A stretch of 56,081 bases of DNA from the NCBI GenBank assembly GCA_937136055.1, contig CAKZOD010000055.1, positions 1 through 56,081 on the forward strand, written 5' to 3'. Each line of letters starts with the position of its first letter. Within the stretch, counting starts at the first letter, position 1. Source of the stretch: an uncultured Oceanospirillaceae bacterium. Its GTDB lineage: Bacteria > Pseudomonadota > Gammaproteobacteria > Pseudomonadales > Balneatricaceae. Positions 8,983-19,844 of this stretch are shown piece by piece. Both the position numbers and the translations under genes were made by a program. Under the pieces are notes generated by a model. The model was not told where the DNA came from, did no database searches, and saw only the letters and a list, made by a program, of their open reading frames with translations.

Positions 8983-9195
8983 AGCTAATTTCTCAACATG
9001 ATTATTTATACAGTGCTTTATAGTGTATTTTTTTTATGCAATCAAGTGCTTTTTGATGGGTGAGTTTTCCTTGTTTGCTGTATGCATTATCAGTACTGGT
9101 TTGTAGCTGTTTTGTGGGTGAGAAAATATTTTCGGTGATGGTTGTTTAATCGGTGAATAAAGATAAAAAACATACGAATTATTTTCGAAAAAGCA

Positions 9196-9223
9196 CTTGA
9201 AGAGCCTCTCCCTATCCCCATAT
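9196..9223 (+). promoter_or_regulatory. Sigma-32 heat-shock promoter of grpE
   Basis: CTTGAA (9196-9201), a 14-base spacer and CCCCATAT (9216-9223) match the sigma-32 consensus at every defined position. It lies about 105 bases upstream of grpE. Confidence 0.88.
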
Positions 9224-9327
9224 ACATCTCAAATGAAAATTGACCTTATAAAAGTTGTGACAATCTTTGCCGTTGATTGTGCAAGTGATTGTGAACTTAG
9301 ATTGAGAAATAAGACTCGGAGAAAATC

Positions 9328-9945
9328 ATGAGTGATAAACAGGACAAACCTGCAGATTTAGACGAAGTGCAAAACACTGAAGCGAGCAATGCAGAAGAAG
9401 TAGTCAATGAGGCTGATGCGCCACAAGAAACTGCTGAATCAGTAGCTGCTGAGCTAGTGACTGAAGAGCAAGACCCTATTGCTGATTTAGATATGATCAA
9501 GCAGTTAGCTGAAGCGCAAGCTGAAATTGCTAGCTTGAAAGATCAAATGCTACGTACCGTGGCAGAAGCACAAAATACTAAACGCCGTGCTGAGCAAGAT
9601 GTTGCTAAAGCGCATAAGTTTGGTGTCGAAAAGTTTGCAAGTGAAATGTTACCTGTGGTTGATTCATTAACTATGGCTATGCAGGCAAATGCTGAAGACG
9701 AAGCGGCAAAAGCAATTCACGAAGGGGTAGAAATGACCTTGACGATGATGTTGTCTGCGCTTGAAAAATTCAACATCGTACAAGTTGATCCGCAAGGACA
9801 GGCATTCGATCCAGCACTTCATCAAGCGATGTCGATGGTTGATGGCGGTGAAGCGGCTTCGAACACTGTGGTTGCCGTTATGCAAAAAGGTTTCACTATC
9901 AATGAGCGCTTGCTGCGCCCTGCGATGGTAATGGTTGCTAAGTAA
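9328..9945 (+). CDS. grpE: DnaK nucleotide-exchange factor GrpE
   Basis: Co-chaperone that releases ADP from DnaK. The 205-residue product has an acidic, disordered N-terminus (about 1-50), the long coiled coil with DQMLRTVAEAQNTKRRAEQD, and the C-terminal wing with GQAFDPALHQAMS and GFTINERLLRPAMVMVA. SD sequence GGAGA lies five bases upstream of the ATG. First gene of the grpE-dnaK-dnaJ cluster, with its own perfect sigma-32 promoter and a second heat-shock-like promoter before dnaK. Confidence 0.97.
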   Translation: MSDKQDKPADLDEVQNTEASNAEEVVNEADAPQETAESVAAELVTEEQDPIADLDMIKQLAEAQAEIASLKDQMLRTVAEAQNTKRRAEQDVAKAHKFGVEKFASEMLPVVDSLTMAMQANAEDEAAKAIHEGVEMTLTMMLSALEKFNIVQVDPQGQAFDPALHQAMSMVDGGEAASNTVVAVMQKGFTINERLLRPAMVMVAK

Positions 9946-9998
9946 CCCTTTAAAAAGTGTGGGTTACTTAAATAAATTTAGTTAGCCATACAAAAATA

Positions 9999-10026
9999 CT
10001 TGAAATAGCTTAATTCGTATCCATAT
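9999..10026 (+). promoter_or_regulatory. Sigma-32-like promoter of dnaK
   Basis: CTTGAA (9999-10004), 14-base spacer, then ATCCATAT (10019-10026; consensus CCCCATNT). The -10 is slightly off consensus; spacing is canonical and it is 62 bases upstream of dnaK. Confidence 0.72.
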
Positions 10027-10088
10027 ACCAGTTAAGCGGTCAGAACAGAATATAGTGTAGCCTGAGGGCACACAATTGGAGAGAGAAA

Positions 10089-12029
10089 ATGGGCAAAATT
10101 ATAGGTATAGATTTAGGAACAACTAACTCTTGTGTAGCAGTATTAGATGGCGATAGCGCTAAAGTTATCGAGAACGCAGAAGGCGATCGTACAACTCCTT
10201 CAGTCATCGCGTATACTGATGACAATGAAACGTTAGTAGGTCAGCCTGCTAAGCGTCAAGCTGTTACAAACCCTGTAAATACTCTTTTTGCAATTAAGCG
10301 TCTTATCGGTCGTCAATTCAAAGATAAAGTCGTTCAAAAAGATATCAAAATGGTACCTTACAAAATCGTTGCTGCTGATAACGGCGATGCTTGGGTATCA
10401 GTTAGAGATAACAAATTAGCTGCACCACAAGTATCAGCTGAAATCTTGAAGAAGATGAAGAAAACAGCTGAAGATTACTTAGGTGAAGGCGTATCAGAAG
10501 CGGTAATTACAGTTCCTGCATACTTCAACGATGCACAGCGTCAAGCGACTAAAGATGCGGGCCGTATCGCTGGTTTAGAAGTTAAGCGTATTATCAACGA
10601 GCCGACAGCTGCTGCACTTGCTTACGGCATGGATAAGTCAAAAGGCGATAAAACTATCGCTGTATATGACTTAGGTGGTGGTACTTTTGATATCTCTATC
10701 ATCGAAATCGCTGAAGTTGATGGCGAGCACCAGTTTGAAGTACTGGCGACAAACGGTGATACTTTCCTAGGTGGTGAAGATTTCGATTTACGTTTAATCG
10801 ACTTCTTGTCAGACGAATTCAAGAAAGACAGCGGCATCGATTTACATAGCGATCCACTTGCTCTACAGCGTCTAAAAGAAGCTGCTGAAAAAGCAAAGGT
10901 TGAGTTGTCTTCTGCACAACAAACAGATGTTAACTTACCTTACATCACTGCTGATGCAACAGGTCCTAAGCATTTAAATGTTAAGTTGACACGTGCGAAA
11001 CTAGAAGCGCTAGTTGAAGACCTTGTTAAAGGTACTATTGCGCCTTGTAAGCAAGCGCTTGCTGATGCTGATTTAAGCGCTTCAGAAATTGACGAAGTTA
11101 TCTTGGTAGGTGGTCAAACACGTATGCCAATGGTTCAGTCTCAAGTTGCTGAATTCTTCGGTAAAGACCCACGTAAAGACGTTAACCCTGATGAAGCGGT
11201 TGCTGTTGGTGCATCTATTCAAGGTGCGGTACTTGCAGGTGACGTTAAAGATGTACTTCTACTAGACGTTACACCGTTAACATTAGGTATTGAAACTGCT
11301 GGTGGCGTTGCGACTGCTCTTATCGAGAAGAACACAACGATTCCAACTAAGAAATCACAAGTTTTCTCAACTTACGAAGACAACCAATCAGCGGTAACTA
11401 TCCACGTTATCCAGGGTGAGCGTAAGCAAGCTAACTTGAACAAGTCACTGGGTCGTTTCGATCTTCAAGAAATCCCAGCTGCACCACGCGGTATGCCTCA
11501 AATCGAAGTTGCTTTCGATTTAGATGCGAACGGTATCTTAAACGTATCTGCTAAAGATAAAGCGACAGGTAAAGAACAGTCTATCGTGATCAAGGCATCT
11601 TCAGGTCTTTCTGATGAAGAAATCGATGCAATGGTAGCGGACGCTGAAGCTAACGCTGAAGAAGATAAGAAGTTTGAAGAGCTAACAGCTGCGCGTAACC
11701 AAGGCGATGCAATGGTTCACTCTGCGAAGAAAGCATTAGAAGAAGCAGGTGATGCTGCGACTGCTGATGAAAAAGCAGCGGTTGAAGGCGCAATTGAAAC
11801 TCTTGAAACAGCACTGAGAGCTGATGATAAAGAAGATATCGATGCGAAAACAGCTGCTCTAACTGAAGCGATGGCTCCACTTGCTGAGAAAATGCAAGCA
11901 CAAGCTCAAGCGCAAGCACAGGACGCTGCTCCAGAAGCTGAAGCTTCAGCGGGCGATGATGCAGTAGATGCTGAGTTTGAAGAAGTGAAAGAAGCTGACG
12001 TTGTAGAAGAGTCAGACGCTAAAAAATAA
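10089..12029 (+). CDS. dnaK: Chaperone DnaK (Hsp70)
   Basis: ATP-dependent Hsp70 chaperone. The 646-residue product begins [21 protein letters not shown] and contains the Hsp70 signatures [15 protein letters not shown] and [14 protein letters not shown]. The interdomain linker [15 protein letters not shown] is followed by the substrate-binding domain (about 395-510) and a C-terminal lid. The tail is rich in Gln/Ala then acidic ([16 protein letters not shown]). Codon usage is strongly biased, as expected of a highly expressed gene. GGAGAGAG precedes the ATG. Confidence 0.98.
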   Translation: MGKIIGIDLGTTNSCVAVLDGDSAKVIENAEGDRTTPSVIAYTDDNETLVGQPAKRQAVTNPVNTLFAIKRLIGRQFKDKVVQKDIKMVPYKIVAADNGDAWVSVRDNKLAAPQVSAEILKKMKKTAEDYLGEGVSEAVITVPAYFNDAQRQATKDAGRIAGLEVKRIINEPTAAALAYGMDKSKGDKTIAVYDLGGGTFDISIIEIAEVDGEHQFEVLATNGDTFLGGEDFDLRLIDFLSDEFKKDSGIDLHSDPLALQRLKEAAEKAKVELSSAQQTDVNLPYITADATGPKHLNVKLTRAKLEALVEDLVKGTIAPCKQALADADLSASEIDEVILVGGQTRMPMVQSQVAEFFGKDPRKDVNPDEAVAVGASIQGAVLAGDVKDVLLLDVTPLTLGIETAGGVATALIEKNTTIPTKKSQVFSTYEDNQSAVTIHVIQGERKQANLNKSLGRFDLQEIPAAPRGMPQIEVAFDLDANGILNVSAKDKATGKEQSIVIKASSGLSDEEIDAMVADAEANAEEDKKFEELTAARNQGDAMVHSAKKALEEAGDAATADEKAAVEGAIETLETALRADDKEDIDAKTAALTEAMAPLAEKMQAQAQAQAQDAAPEAEASAGDDAVDAEFEEVKEADVVEESDAKK

Positions 12030-12083
12030 GACGGCTTAATTAAGAGTTGTTAGGCAGGCTTTAGGCTTGCCACTGAGTACATT

Positions 12084-12115
12084 AAGCCTCTGAACAATTT
12101 TATTGTCAGGGGCTT
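12084..12115 (+). terminator. Hairpin in the dnaK-dnaJ gap
   Basis: Inverted repeat (AAGCCTCTGA at 12084-12093 with TCAGGGGCTT at 12106-12115, extended inward by CAAT/ATTG) about 55 bases past dnaK. Not followed by a T-run, so a partial terminator or mRNA-stabilising stem that could set the dnaK:dnaJ ratio. Confidence 0.4.
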
Positions 12116-12209
12116 ATCACGTTATTAAATAGCAAAAAAACAAAGCTAAAAACTGCCCTGTCGCAGCCTTTAGTTTTGTAAATTCAACACTGCCAATCAG
12201 AGTTAGAAT

Positions 12210-13322
12210 ATGTCAAAGCAAGATTACTATGAAATCCTTGGTGTCGATAAAAACGCCAGCGACCGTGATATCAAAAAGGCTTACCGCCGTCAGGCTATGA
12301 AGTGCCACCCTGACCGCAATCCAGGTGATGCCGAAGCGGAAGCACAGTTTAAAGAGCTTAATGAAGCGAACGAAATCCTATCTGACTCACAAAAGCGAGC
12401 TGCCTACGATCAGTACGGCCATGCAGGTCTTGAGCAAGGTATGGGTGGGGGACATGGCGCACAAGGTTTTGGTGATGTGTTTGGCGATGTATTTGGCGAT
12501 ATATTTGGCGGCGGTGGCGGGCGCCAGAGCTCGGTACAGCGCGGTGCTGATTTAAGATACACCATGTCGATGACTCTTGAAGAGGCGATTCGCGGTGTTG
12601 AGAAAACCATTACGGTTAATATTTTAGCTAGCTGTGAGCCGTGTGACGGTTCAGGGGCAAAACCTGGTACGAAAAAATCAACTTGCCAAACTTGTGGCGG
12701 TGTTGGTCAAGTGCGTATGCAACAAGGTTTCTTCTCGGTACAGCAAACTTGTCCTAGCTGTCGTGGAGAAGGTCACACTATCACTGATCCTTGTACTAGC
12801 TGTCGTGGTCAAGGTCGCGTTAATAAGGATAAGAAACTTTCTGTTAAGATCCCAGCAGGAGTTGATACCGGTGACAGAGTTCGCTTAACTGGTGAAGGTG
12901 AAGCAGGTGCTAACGGTGGGCCAGCGGGCGATTTGTTTGTTCAGGTAGATGTTAAAGAACATGATATCTTTGAGCGTGATGGTCGTCATCTTTTCTGTGA
13001 AGTGCCTATTTCTTTCCATGATGCAGCCCTTGGCGGTCAGTTAGAAGTACCGACACTTGATGGACGTGTTAAGTTGAAAATCCCTGCTGAAACACAAACT
13101 GGCAAAATGTTTAGGTTGCGTGGCAAAGGCGTTACACCAGTACGCGGTGGTGGTGTAGGTGATTTGATGGTTAAGGTATTGGTTGAAACGCCAGTAAACT
13201 TAAACAGCCGACAAAAAGAGTTGCTGCGTGAGTTCCAAGAGACCACCGGTGAAGGACAGAATAAACACAGCCCTAAAAAACAATCGTTTTTCGATTCGGT
13301 TAAAAAATTATTTGAAGATTAA
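12210..13322 (+). CDS. dnaJ: Chaperone DnaJ (Hsp40)
   Basis: Co-chaperone that stimulates DnaK ATPase. The 370-residue product has a J domain (1-70) with the HPD motif in KCHPDRNPG, and a Gly/Phe-rich linker with GDVFGD repeats (about 75-110). Four zinc-binding CxxCxGxG units follow ([32 protein letters not shown]), then the C-terminal substrate-binding domains. Full-length type I DnaJ. No sigma-32 promoter seen directly upstream, so probably read through from dnaK. Confidence 0.97.
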   Translation: MSKQDYYEILGVDKNASDRDIKKAYRRQAMKCHPDRNPGDAEAEAQFKELNEANEILSDSQKRAAYDQYGHAGLEQGMGGGHGAQGFGDVFGDVFGDIFGGGGGRQSSVQRGADLRYTMSMTLEEAIRGVEKTITVNILASCEPCDGSGAKPGTKKSTCQTCGGVGQVRMQQGFFSVQQTCPSCRGEGHTITDPCTSCRGQGRVNKDKKLSVKIPAGVDTGDRVRLTGEGEAGANGGPAGDLFVQVDVKEHDIFERDGRHLFCEVPISFHDAALGGQLEVPTLDGRVKLKIPAETQTGKMFRLRGKGVTPVRGGGVGDLMVKVLVETPVNLNSRQKELLREFQETTGEGQNKHSPKKQSFFDSVKKLFED

Positions 13323-13333
13323 TTTTAAATAAT

Positions 13334-13358
13334 AAAAGAGCCGCTTAGCGGCTCTTTT
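13334..13358 (+). terminator. Rho-independent terminator of dnaJ
   Basis: Perfect 11-base stem AAAAGAGCCGC / GCGGCTCTTTT with a 3-base loop, ending in TTTT, 11 bases past the dnaJ stop. Confidence 0.9.
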
Positions 13359-13404
13359 ACGTTTTACCTTCCAGAAAATGGTAAGCATGATAGAAGGAAA
13401 GAGA

Positions 13405-14193
13405 ATGGGTAATTTAGAAGCTACACCAGAGCAGTTATGGTGTTCAATACAAGAAGAAGCACGTGTTGAAATGGCCGCTGAGCCAATGCTGGCGAGCTTT
13501 TACCACTCGAGTATTATCAATCATCGTACGATAAAGTCAGCGCTTTCATTTTTGTTAGCGATGAAGCTTTCAGATGATGTGATGTCACCCGTATTACTGC
13601 GTGAAATTTTAGAGCAAGCAATGCGCGCAGATCCAAGTATGCTAGATTCTGCCTGTATGGATTTAATGGCCGTTCGCAACCGAGACCCTGCTATAGATCG
13701 CAGTTTGAATGTGTTGCTTTATTTAAAGGGTTTTCAAGCAATCCAAGCGCATCGTGTTGCTCATTGGATGTGGCAGAATGATAGAAGATCAATGGCGCTA
13801 TATATCCAGCATCGTGTCAGCTCGGTGTTTCAAGTTGATATTCACCCGGCTGCCAAGATTGGTTGCGGAGTTATGTTTGATCATGCAACTGGTATTGTTA
13901 TCGGCGAAACTTGTGTGATTGAAAATGATGTATCGATTTTGCAAGGCGTTACATTAGGTGGAACGGGCAATGAAGGTGGTGATCGTCACCCGAAAGTACG
14001 TGAAGGTGTAATGATTGGTGCAGGTGCTAAAATCTTTGGTAATTTAGAAATAGGCAAGGGCGCGAAAGTTGGCGGTGGCAGTGTTGTGGTAGATGATGTC
14101 CCAGCTTGTCGTACTGTTGTTGGTGTGCCGGCGAAAGTGGTCGGGTATTCTGGCTGCGATAAGCCTGCACTTAATATGGATCAACAGATTTAA
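13405..14193 (+). CDS. cysE: Serine O-acetyltransferase CysE
   Basis: Makes O-acetylserine, the first step of cysteine synthesis. The 262-residue product has the alpha-helical SATase N-terminal domain (LWCSIQEEARVEMAAEPMLA) and a left-handed beta-helix of hexapeptide repeats. Catalytic-region motifs are DIHPAAKIGCGVMFDHATGIVIGET (split here over the repeats) and GGTGNEGGDRHPKV. The frame is open nine codons upstream, right after the dnaJ terminator. ATG 13405 has AGGAAAGAG just before it and gives the usual family length. Separately transcribed from dnaJ. Confidence 0.93.
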   Translation: MGNLEATPEQLWCSIQEEARVEMAAEPMLASFYHSSIINHRTIKSALSFLLAMKLSDDVMSPVLLREILEQAMRADPSMLDSACMDLMAVRNRDPAIDRSLNVLLYLKGFQAIQAHRVAHWMWQNDRRSMALYIQHRVSSVFQVDIHPAAKIGCGVMFDHATGIVIGETCVIENDVSILQGVTLGGTGNEGGDRHPKVREGVMIGAGAKIFGNLEIGKGAKVGGGSVVVDDVPACRTVVGVPAKVVGYSGCDKPALNMDQQI

Positions 14194-14223
14194 TATCATC
14201 CATGGTTATCAATAACGCACTAA

Positions 14224-15042
<819 letters not shown>

Positions 15043-15194
15043 ATAGCACGTTCTATTCGTTTATATTTAGAAATATTTCATCAAATATCGGGCTATTTTA
15101 ATCATCTAGGTTTATGATCATTATATGTCACAAGCTTGAGTAAAATTACGACAGTGTGATTTTGAAAATTTTTGAATGATTACAGGAGTTAGAA

Positions 15195-15584
15195 ATGGCA
15201 GTGGAAAAGTTTCCCGCTCTTTTTGAGATGGGTTTTGAAGATCCAAATGATGTCGATCGTTATACTACTCGTATAGAAGGTGATGTTGATATTCTAAAAG
15301 TTTATCATCGTCGTCATCAAGGCGAGTGGATGACAAAAAGTAAGAAGTATAAATTTAAGCGCTTACACAAAAAGTTACGTGTAAACGAAGGTTTAACAGC
15401 TTACCGTGACACAACTGAATCTTCACCGTTCTTCTTGAAAGCAATTGCTGAGCTAGATCAGCTAGTGGCAGGTGATAAATCAACGAAAGCTAAGAAAGAA
15501 GATATCTTAGAAGAAATTGATCACCTGAATAAAGTTGTTGCTCGTAAGATCGAAGATCTAAGAAGACAGATCGAAGAGCTTTAA
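15195..15584 (+). CDS. DUF3461 family protein
   Basis: 129-residue soluble protein resembling the uncharacterised DUF3461 family of gammaproteobacteria. It starts with YPTL-like FPALFEMGFEDPNDVDRYT and has VDILKVYHRRHQGEW, a lysine-rich KSKKYKFKRLHKKL segment and a C-terminal helix that looks like a coiled coil (EEIDHLNKVVARKIEDLRRQIEEL in part). Basic centre could suggest nucleic-acid contact, which is inference. AGGAG lies seven to eight bases before the ATG. Function unknown. Confidence 0.75.
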   Translation: MAVEKFPALFEMGFEDPNDVDRYTTRIEGDVDILKVYHRRHQGEWMTKSKKYKFKRLHKKLRVNEGLTAYRDTTESSPFFLKAIAELDQLVAGDKSTKAKKEDILEEIDHLNKVVARKIEDLRRQIEEL

Positions 15585-15738
15585 TGTTATTAAAAGCACT
15601 TATCAGTACTTGAGTTAAGTGCTTTGCTTTTTGCCTTGTAACTAGTGTTAAAAAGTTAAATTTAACCCCGTTAGTTTTAAGTAACAATTCCCGCATTAAG
15701 TAATATCAAAGTTTATAAGGCTTTGTACGACTAACCTC

Positions 15739-16320
15739 ATGATAGATACAATTAAGAATAATTTATTACACTATCAGCCTAAATATCTCGGTTCTGATCT
15801 TCCTCAAGCAGGCGTACTGATTGCTGTTACAAACGAAATTGAGCCTAAGGTTATACTAACTAGACGTGCTAAAACCCTTTCAAGTCACGGTGGCGAAGTG
15901 GCCTTTCCCGGTGGGAAGCGCGATGAGAGTGATGCTGATATTATTTTTACAGCCTTGCGTGAAGCACATGAAGAAATCGATTTAAAACCAAGCCAAGTTG
16001 ATATTATTGGGCGGATGGATGAGAGTCTTTCATTGCATAGATTGCAAGTCACGCCTTGTGTTGGTGTGATATCGCCAGATGCGAAACTGCAAGCTAATTT
16101 AGATGAGCTCGATTGCATTTTTAAAGTACCGCTGTCGTTTTTTTTAGATGACAACAATCGTTGTGATCATATTGAGGCTTATCGATCAAAGGCTAGATTT
16201 GCCCCTTGTTTTTTGTTTGATGACTTCCTTATTTGGGGGTTAACTTCTTATATGTTAATGGATTTCCTAAATGTTTCTTTAAATGCTGATATAGCATTGA
16301 AGCCCCGTCCCAATTATTGA
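15739..16320 (+). CDS. CoA pyrophosphatase-type Nudix hydrolase
   Basis: Hydrolase of the NudL/CoA-specific Nudix group, which cleaves CoA or its derivatives into 4'-phosphopantetheine and 3',5'-ADP. The 193-residue product has the NuCoA-like LTRRAKTLSSHGGEVAFPGGK directly before the Nudix box (KRDESDADIIFTALREAHEEI), which is the CoA-type arrangement. Substrate is assigned from this motif only. Separately placed downstream of the DUF3461 gene. Confidence 0.85.
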   Translation: MIDTIKNNLLHYQPKYLGSDLPQAGVLIAVTNEIEPKVILTRRAKTLSSHGGEVAFPGGKRDESDADIIFTALREAHEEIDLKPSQVDIIGRMDESLSLHRLQVTPCVGVISPDAKLQANLDELDCIFKVPLSFFLDDNNRCDHIEAYRSKARFAPCFLFDDFLIWGLTSYMLMDFLNVSLNADIALKPRPNY

Positions 16321-16322
16321 AA

Positions 16323-16355
16323 GCTTTTAAGGCGCCAAGGCTTTGGCGTTAAAGC
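16323..16355 (+). terminator. Hairpin after the Nudix gene
   Basis: Stem formed by GCTTTTAA-GG-CGCCAA and TTGGCG-TTAAAGC with a 4-base loop, immediately after the stop codon. Good pairing but no T-run. Confidence 0.5.
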
Positions 16356-16731
16356 CTACTGACCTTCATAAATTCGTTTTTGAGCTATAATGAACACATC
16401 TATGTTAAAACGCTGGTATTTGTGATGAGTTGATGTGGGTGTGCTTTATAGCTTTGTATCTGTTTTTTATTTAACAAGCTGATTGATACTGGCTAGTTCT
16501 CGTGAGCAATTGCTGAAGTTGCATGATTAGCTATGTAAGTTCTGTTGGTGGTATCTAATTTATGGCTATTAATTGGAAAATTAGTCAGCGATTTAGAATG
16601 GATTTAAGTTATATTAATGCAAAGTGCTTTATTATTTAAAAACAATGATATGCATATGCTTAGACGCTGATTTAGTTCAGCAAAAATGCTATAACATGCA
16701 ATAAAATAAACTTCTGCTGGATGATAACTGA
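16356..16731. other. Intergenic region upstream of pilU
   Basis: About 375 AT-rich bases without a credible gene, RNA or repeat. It must carry the pilU promoter; TATAAT-like hexamers occur but none is convincing. pilT is not directly upstream as it often is. Confidence 0.4.
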
Positions 16732-17907
16732 ATGGATATAACGAAGTATCTTACGGAACTTGCGACAAAGGATGGCTCAGATTTATACCTATCAACAGGT
16801 GCTTCCCCTTGCGCTAAATTTCAAGGTGAGCTAGTTCCACTCAGTGACGAAAAGATTGCAGTAGGCGAGTTAGAAATCATCGCCAGAAAGCTTATGGATG
16901 ATCAGCAGTGGGAGCTTTTTCAGCAAGAGCTTGAGATGAATATTGCGATTTCTATTGCCCGTGTTGGGCGCTTTAGGGTGAATATTTTTAAGCAGCGCAA
17001 TCAATATGCAATAGTGGCACGTAATATCAAAGGCGATATTCCTGCACTTTCTGATTTAGGATTGCCAGAGCACCTTAAAGAAGTGGTCATGAATAAACGC
17101 GGCTTAATTTTGTTTGTAGGTGCGACAGGCTCAGGTAAATCGACTTCACTCGCTGCATTAATTGATCATCGCAATGCCAACTCTGGCGGCCATATTATTA
17201 CTATTGAAGACCCTATCGAGTTTATTCATCGTCATAAGAAGTCAATAGTAAACCAGCGCGAAGTGGGGGTCGATACCCGTAGCTTTCATAGTGCGCTGAT
17301 TAATACTTTGCGCCAAGCCCCCGATGTTATATTAATAGGTGAGGTGCGCGATAGAGAAACAATGGAGCATTGTTTAGCGTTCTCAGAGACAGGGCATCTC
17401 GCGATTTCAACTTTGCATGCGAATAACGCCAGTCAGGCGCTTGATCGCATTATAAATTTCTTCCCTGAAGATAAGCACCAGCAAGTGTTATCTGATTTAT
17501 CTATGAATATTCGAGCGATTGTCTCTCAGCGCTTGGTTAAAACTCGTGATGGGAAGCGCACAGCTGCGGTCGAAATTCTATTAAATACCTCGACTATTCG
17601 CGATATGATTTTTAAAGGGGATATTGAGGGCATTAAAGAAATCATGGGTAAGTCAGCGAATTTAGGTATGCAAACATTTGATTCATCCCTTTATGATTTG
17701 GTACAAGCAGGTAAAATAAGCATTGATGAGGCTTTGCGTAATGCTGATTCTGCGAACAACCTGCGTTTGCGTTTGAAGCTTACCGATAATGAGCAAGTGC
17801 AACCACACACCGATCCCGTTCACACTATTGATGAGACAGAGCAAAATAACGAAGATAAAGATTCAGGAAGCGCTAGCAGTTCTGGAAGTCGTTTTGAGCT
17901 TTTGTAA
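16732..17907 (+). CDS. pilU: Type IV pilus retraction ATPase PilU
   Basis: Accessory retraction motor of type IVa pili in the cytoplasm, working with PilT. The 391-residue product has the PilT/PilU N-terminal domain (DGSDLYLSTGASPCAKFQGE), Walker A GATGSGKST near residue 130, the Asp box IITIEDPIEF, Walker B APDVILIGEVRDRETME and the His box HLAISTLHAN. The C-terminal GMQTFDSSLYDLVQAGKIS and ADSANNLRLRLKL are PilU-like, and the length exceeds PilT (about 345). The last 30 residues are acidic/Ser-rich. No other type IVa pilus gene is in the window, and it is distinct from the Tad ATPase at 47.6 kb. Confidence 0.92.
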   Translation: MDITKYLTELATKDGSDLYLSTGASPCAKFQGELVPLSDEKIAVGELEIIARKLMDDQQWELFQQELEMNIAISIARVGRFRVNIFKQRNQYAIVARNIKGDIPALSDLGLPEHLKEVVMNKRGLILFVGATGSGKSTSLAALIDHRNANSGGHIITIEDPIEFIHRHKKSIVNQREVGVDTRSFHSALINTLRQAPDVILIGEVRDRETMEHCLAFSETGHLAISTLHANNASQALDRIINFFPEDKHQQVLSDLSMNIRAIVSQRLVKTRDGKRTAAVEILLNTSTIRDMIFKGDIEGIKEIMGKSANLGMQTFDSSLYDLVQAGKISIDEALRNADSANNLRLRLKLTDNEQVQPHTDPVHTIDETEQNNEDKDSGSASSSGSRFELL

Positions 17908-17926
17908 CAGGAAGTAATAACCATAC

Positions 17927-18334
17927 ATGAATGAAGTAGTAGATAGATTACGTGAATGTAATCAAGATAGATTTCAATCTATCACATTGCCAGAAGACGA
18001 TGATTTAGTAATTATACAAGAGCAGCTATTACTTCATTTGCCCCCTGATTTAAGAGACTTTTTGTTATCTGTTAGCGATGTTGCTTACGGTACCTTGCAG
18101 CCTGTGACAGTAACCGATGATTTTGCTGCAAGCCATTTACCAGAGATGGCATCTGTTGCTTGGGATCGAGGAATGCCTAGAGAGTATTTACCGATTTGTG
18201 AGTTTAATGATGGTTACTATTTTATAGCCCAAGAGGGGAATATCTGCTTTTGGGGGCCTAGGATTGGTGTGGATGAAGACAGCCATTGGGATTCTATTTG
18301 GCACTGGTGCGAAGAGGTTTGGTTACAGAGCTAA
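17927..18334 (+). CDS. SMI1/KNR4 (SUKH) family protein
   Basis: 135-residue acidic cytoplasmic protein with SUKH-type features: LPPDLRDFLLSVSDVAYGTLQPV, DRGMPREYLPICEFNDGYYFIAQEGNICFW in pieces and a C-terminal WDSIWHWCEEVWL. Many SUKH proteins are immunity proteins against secreted nuclease toxins, but single housekeeping copies also exist. No toxin gene lies next to it. It follows pilU by 19 bases with AGGAAG upstream, so it is likely co-transcribed with pilU. Role unknown. Confidence 0.75.
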   Translation: MNEVVDRLRECNQDRFQSITLPEDDDLVIIQEQLLLHLPPDLRDFLLSVSDVAYGTLQPVTVTDDFAASHLPEMASVAWDRGMPREYLPICEFNDGYYFIAQEGNICFWGPRIGVDEDSHWDSIWHWCEEVWLQS

Positions 18335-18341
18335 GTTGCTC

Positions 18342-19841
18342 TTATTCTTTTGTTATTCTTGGTCTTCTTCTGCTGTTAATTGAAATCAGAAAAACAGCGA
18401 TCATCAGGTAGCTTGCTATCAATGGTAAGTTACCCATTCTTTGATAAGGTGTAAGTCCTTGTAGGGGCTCTACACTGCCTTTTAAAACAGCCTCTACGTA
18501 TCTTGGTGCAATATGTTTGACTTTGCCTTGAGGGTTGACAATAGCACTGATGCCATTGTTTGCACTACGTACTAACCAGCGGTTATTTTCTATTGCGCGC
18601 ATCCTTGCTATTTGAAAGTGTTGATCAGGTCCAATACTGCCTGTAAACCACGTATCATTGGATAGAGTCAGTATGACATCTGCTTTTTTTGAATATTCTC
18701 TGACAAGCTCTGGGTATGCGATTTCATAACAAATAGCTGTGCTGAAGTTAAACTCGCCTACATCCATCAAAGGTTGAGGGACTTGTTTTGGCAAGCTAAA
18801 GGTGAAGTCTGGGATATTTAAAAAGTTGAATAAATCTTCAAATTCCTGCTGCCAAGGAATGTATTCACCAAAGGGGACTAAGCGCTGTTTATGGTAAATA
18901 CTGTCTTGAGATAAGTTATAAATAGAGTTGTGAATCCGCCTACCTTTAGGGAACTCGGGATCGTTTATTTTGCTGGGAACACCGCTAATAATTTCGCCGC
19001 CGGCTGCTTTTTGGCGCGCCACTAAAGGTGCAAAAAAAGCTTCTACATTTGGGTATAAGCTCGGTATTGCTGTTTCCGGCCAAATGATCACATTATCGCC
19101 AATCAGCGGTAGTGTGCTTTTGTAATACTGTGTCATTATCTGTTCAAGATAAAGGCTATTCCATTTAATTTCTTGTGGAATATTAGGCTGCAAAATGGCG
19201 ATATCTATCTGCTCACCAGCACGGTAAGTCCACTGTTTTGGCAGTAAAAATGTGCTGCAGGCAATGACTAATACGGCAATGGTGCAAAAGCCAGATAAGC
19301 GTCGCTCGTTATAATAAAAGAAACTGGCTAAAACTAAGCTAATAGAGAGCACAAGTGCTGATAAAAGCCATACCCCACCAATTGAGGCCAAAGGTGAGAT
19401 TGGTGTATCGATCGCGGCATAGCCAAGATATAACCAGGGAAAGCCGGTAAACAGCCAACTGCGTAGCCATTCGAATAGTAACCACACAACTGCAAAGCCA
19501 AGAATAGCGTAGCGTTTGCTGAAAAAGCGTTGATATGCCCAGCCTTGTATTGAGAATAATAGCGCGAGAGCAGCACAGAAAACAGTCGTTAGTAAAGCAG
19601 CTAAAGGCGCGACAGTGTTGCCGTAGGTATGGATACTTACATACACCCATGAAACCCCACTGCCAAAGAAACCTAAACCAAACAGCCAGCCTAATAACGC
19701 GGCTTGTTTTGGGGTGGTGTGACGTAAAGTGAAAAGTAAAACAGCAGGGCAGAGAAGAGCAAAAATCCAATAGTTAAAGGGTGCAAATGCAAGTGTAGTA
19801 CAGGCACCAAAAGCGAATGTGATTAATGCTCTTTTCAACAT
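18342..19841 (-). CDS. lnt: Apolipoprotein N-acyltransferase Lnt
   Basis: Inner-membrane enzyme that adds the third acyl chain to lipoproteins. The 499-residue product has about six N-terminal hydrophobic segments (to about 190), a periplasmic nitrilase-like domain and a last membrane helix near the C-terminus. The Glu-Lys-Cys triad is visible in WPETAIPS, KQRLVPFGEYIP and TAICYEIAYPEL. It starts three bases after the corC stop; last gene of the miaB-phoH-ybeY-corC-lnt operon. Confidence 0.96.
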   Translation of the reverse strand: MLKRALITFAFGACTTLAFAPFNYWIFALLCPAVLLFTLRHTTPKQAALLGWLFGLGFFGSGVSWVYVSIHTYGNTVAPLAALLTTVFCAALALLFSIQGWAYQRFFSKRYAILGFAVVWLLFEWLRSWLFTGFPWLYLGYAAIDTPISPLASIGGVWLLSALVLSISLVLASFFYYNERRLSGFCTIAVLVIACSTFLLPKQWTYRAGEQIDIAILQPNIPQEIKWNSLYLEQIMTQYYKSTLPLIGDNVIIWPETAIPSLYPNVEAFFAPLVARQKAAGGEIISGVPSKINDPEFPKGRRIHNSIYNLSQDSIYHKQRLVPFGEYIPWQQEFEDLFNFLNIPDFTFSLPKQVPQPLMDVGEFNFSTAICYEIAYPELVREYSKKADVILTLSNDTWFTGSIGPDQHFQIARMRAIENNRWLVRSANNGISAIVNPQGKVKHIAPRYVEAVLKGSVEPLQGLTPYQRMGNLPLIASYLMIAVFLISINSRRRPRITKE

Positions 19842-19844
19842 TTG

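Noticed and set aside
8998..9013. Possible LexA/SOS box upstream of recN
   Set aside because: Only one half (CTGT on the minus strand) matches; the other half matches at two of four positions.
10622..10837. Open frames on the opposite strand of dnaK and of dnaJ (12410-12610)
   Set aside because: They mirror strongly biased codons of highly expressed genes and have no ribosome-binding site or family features.
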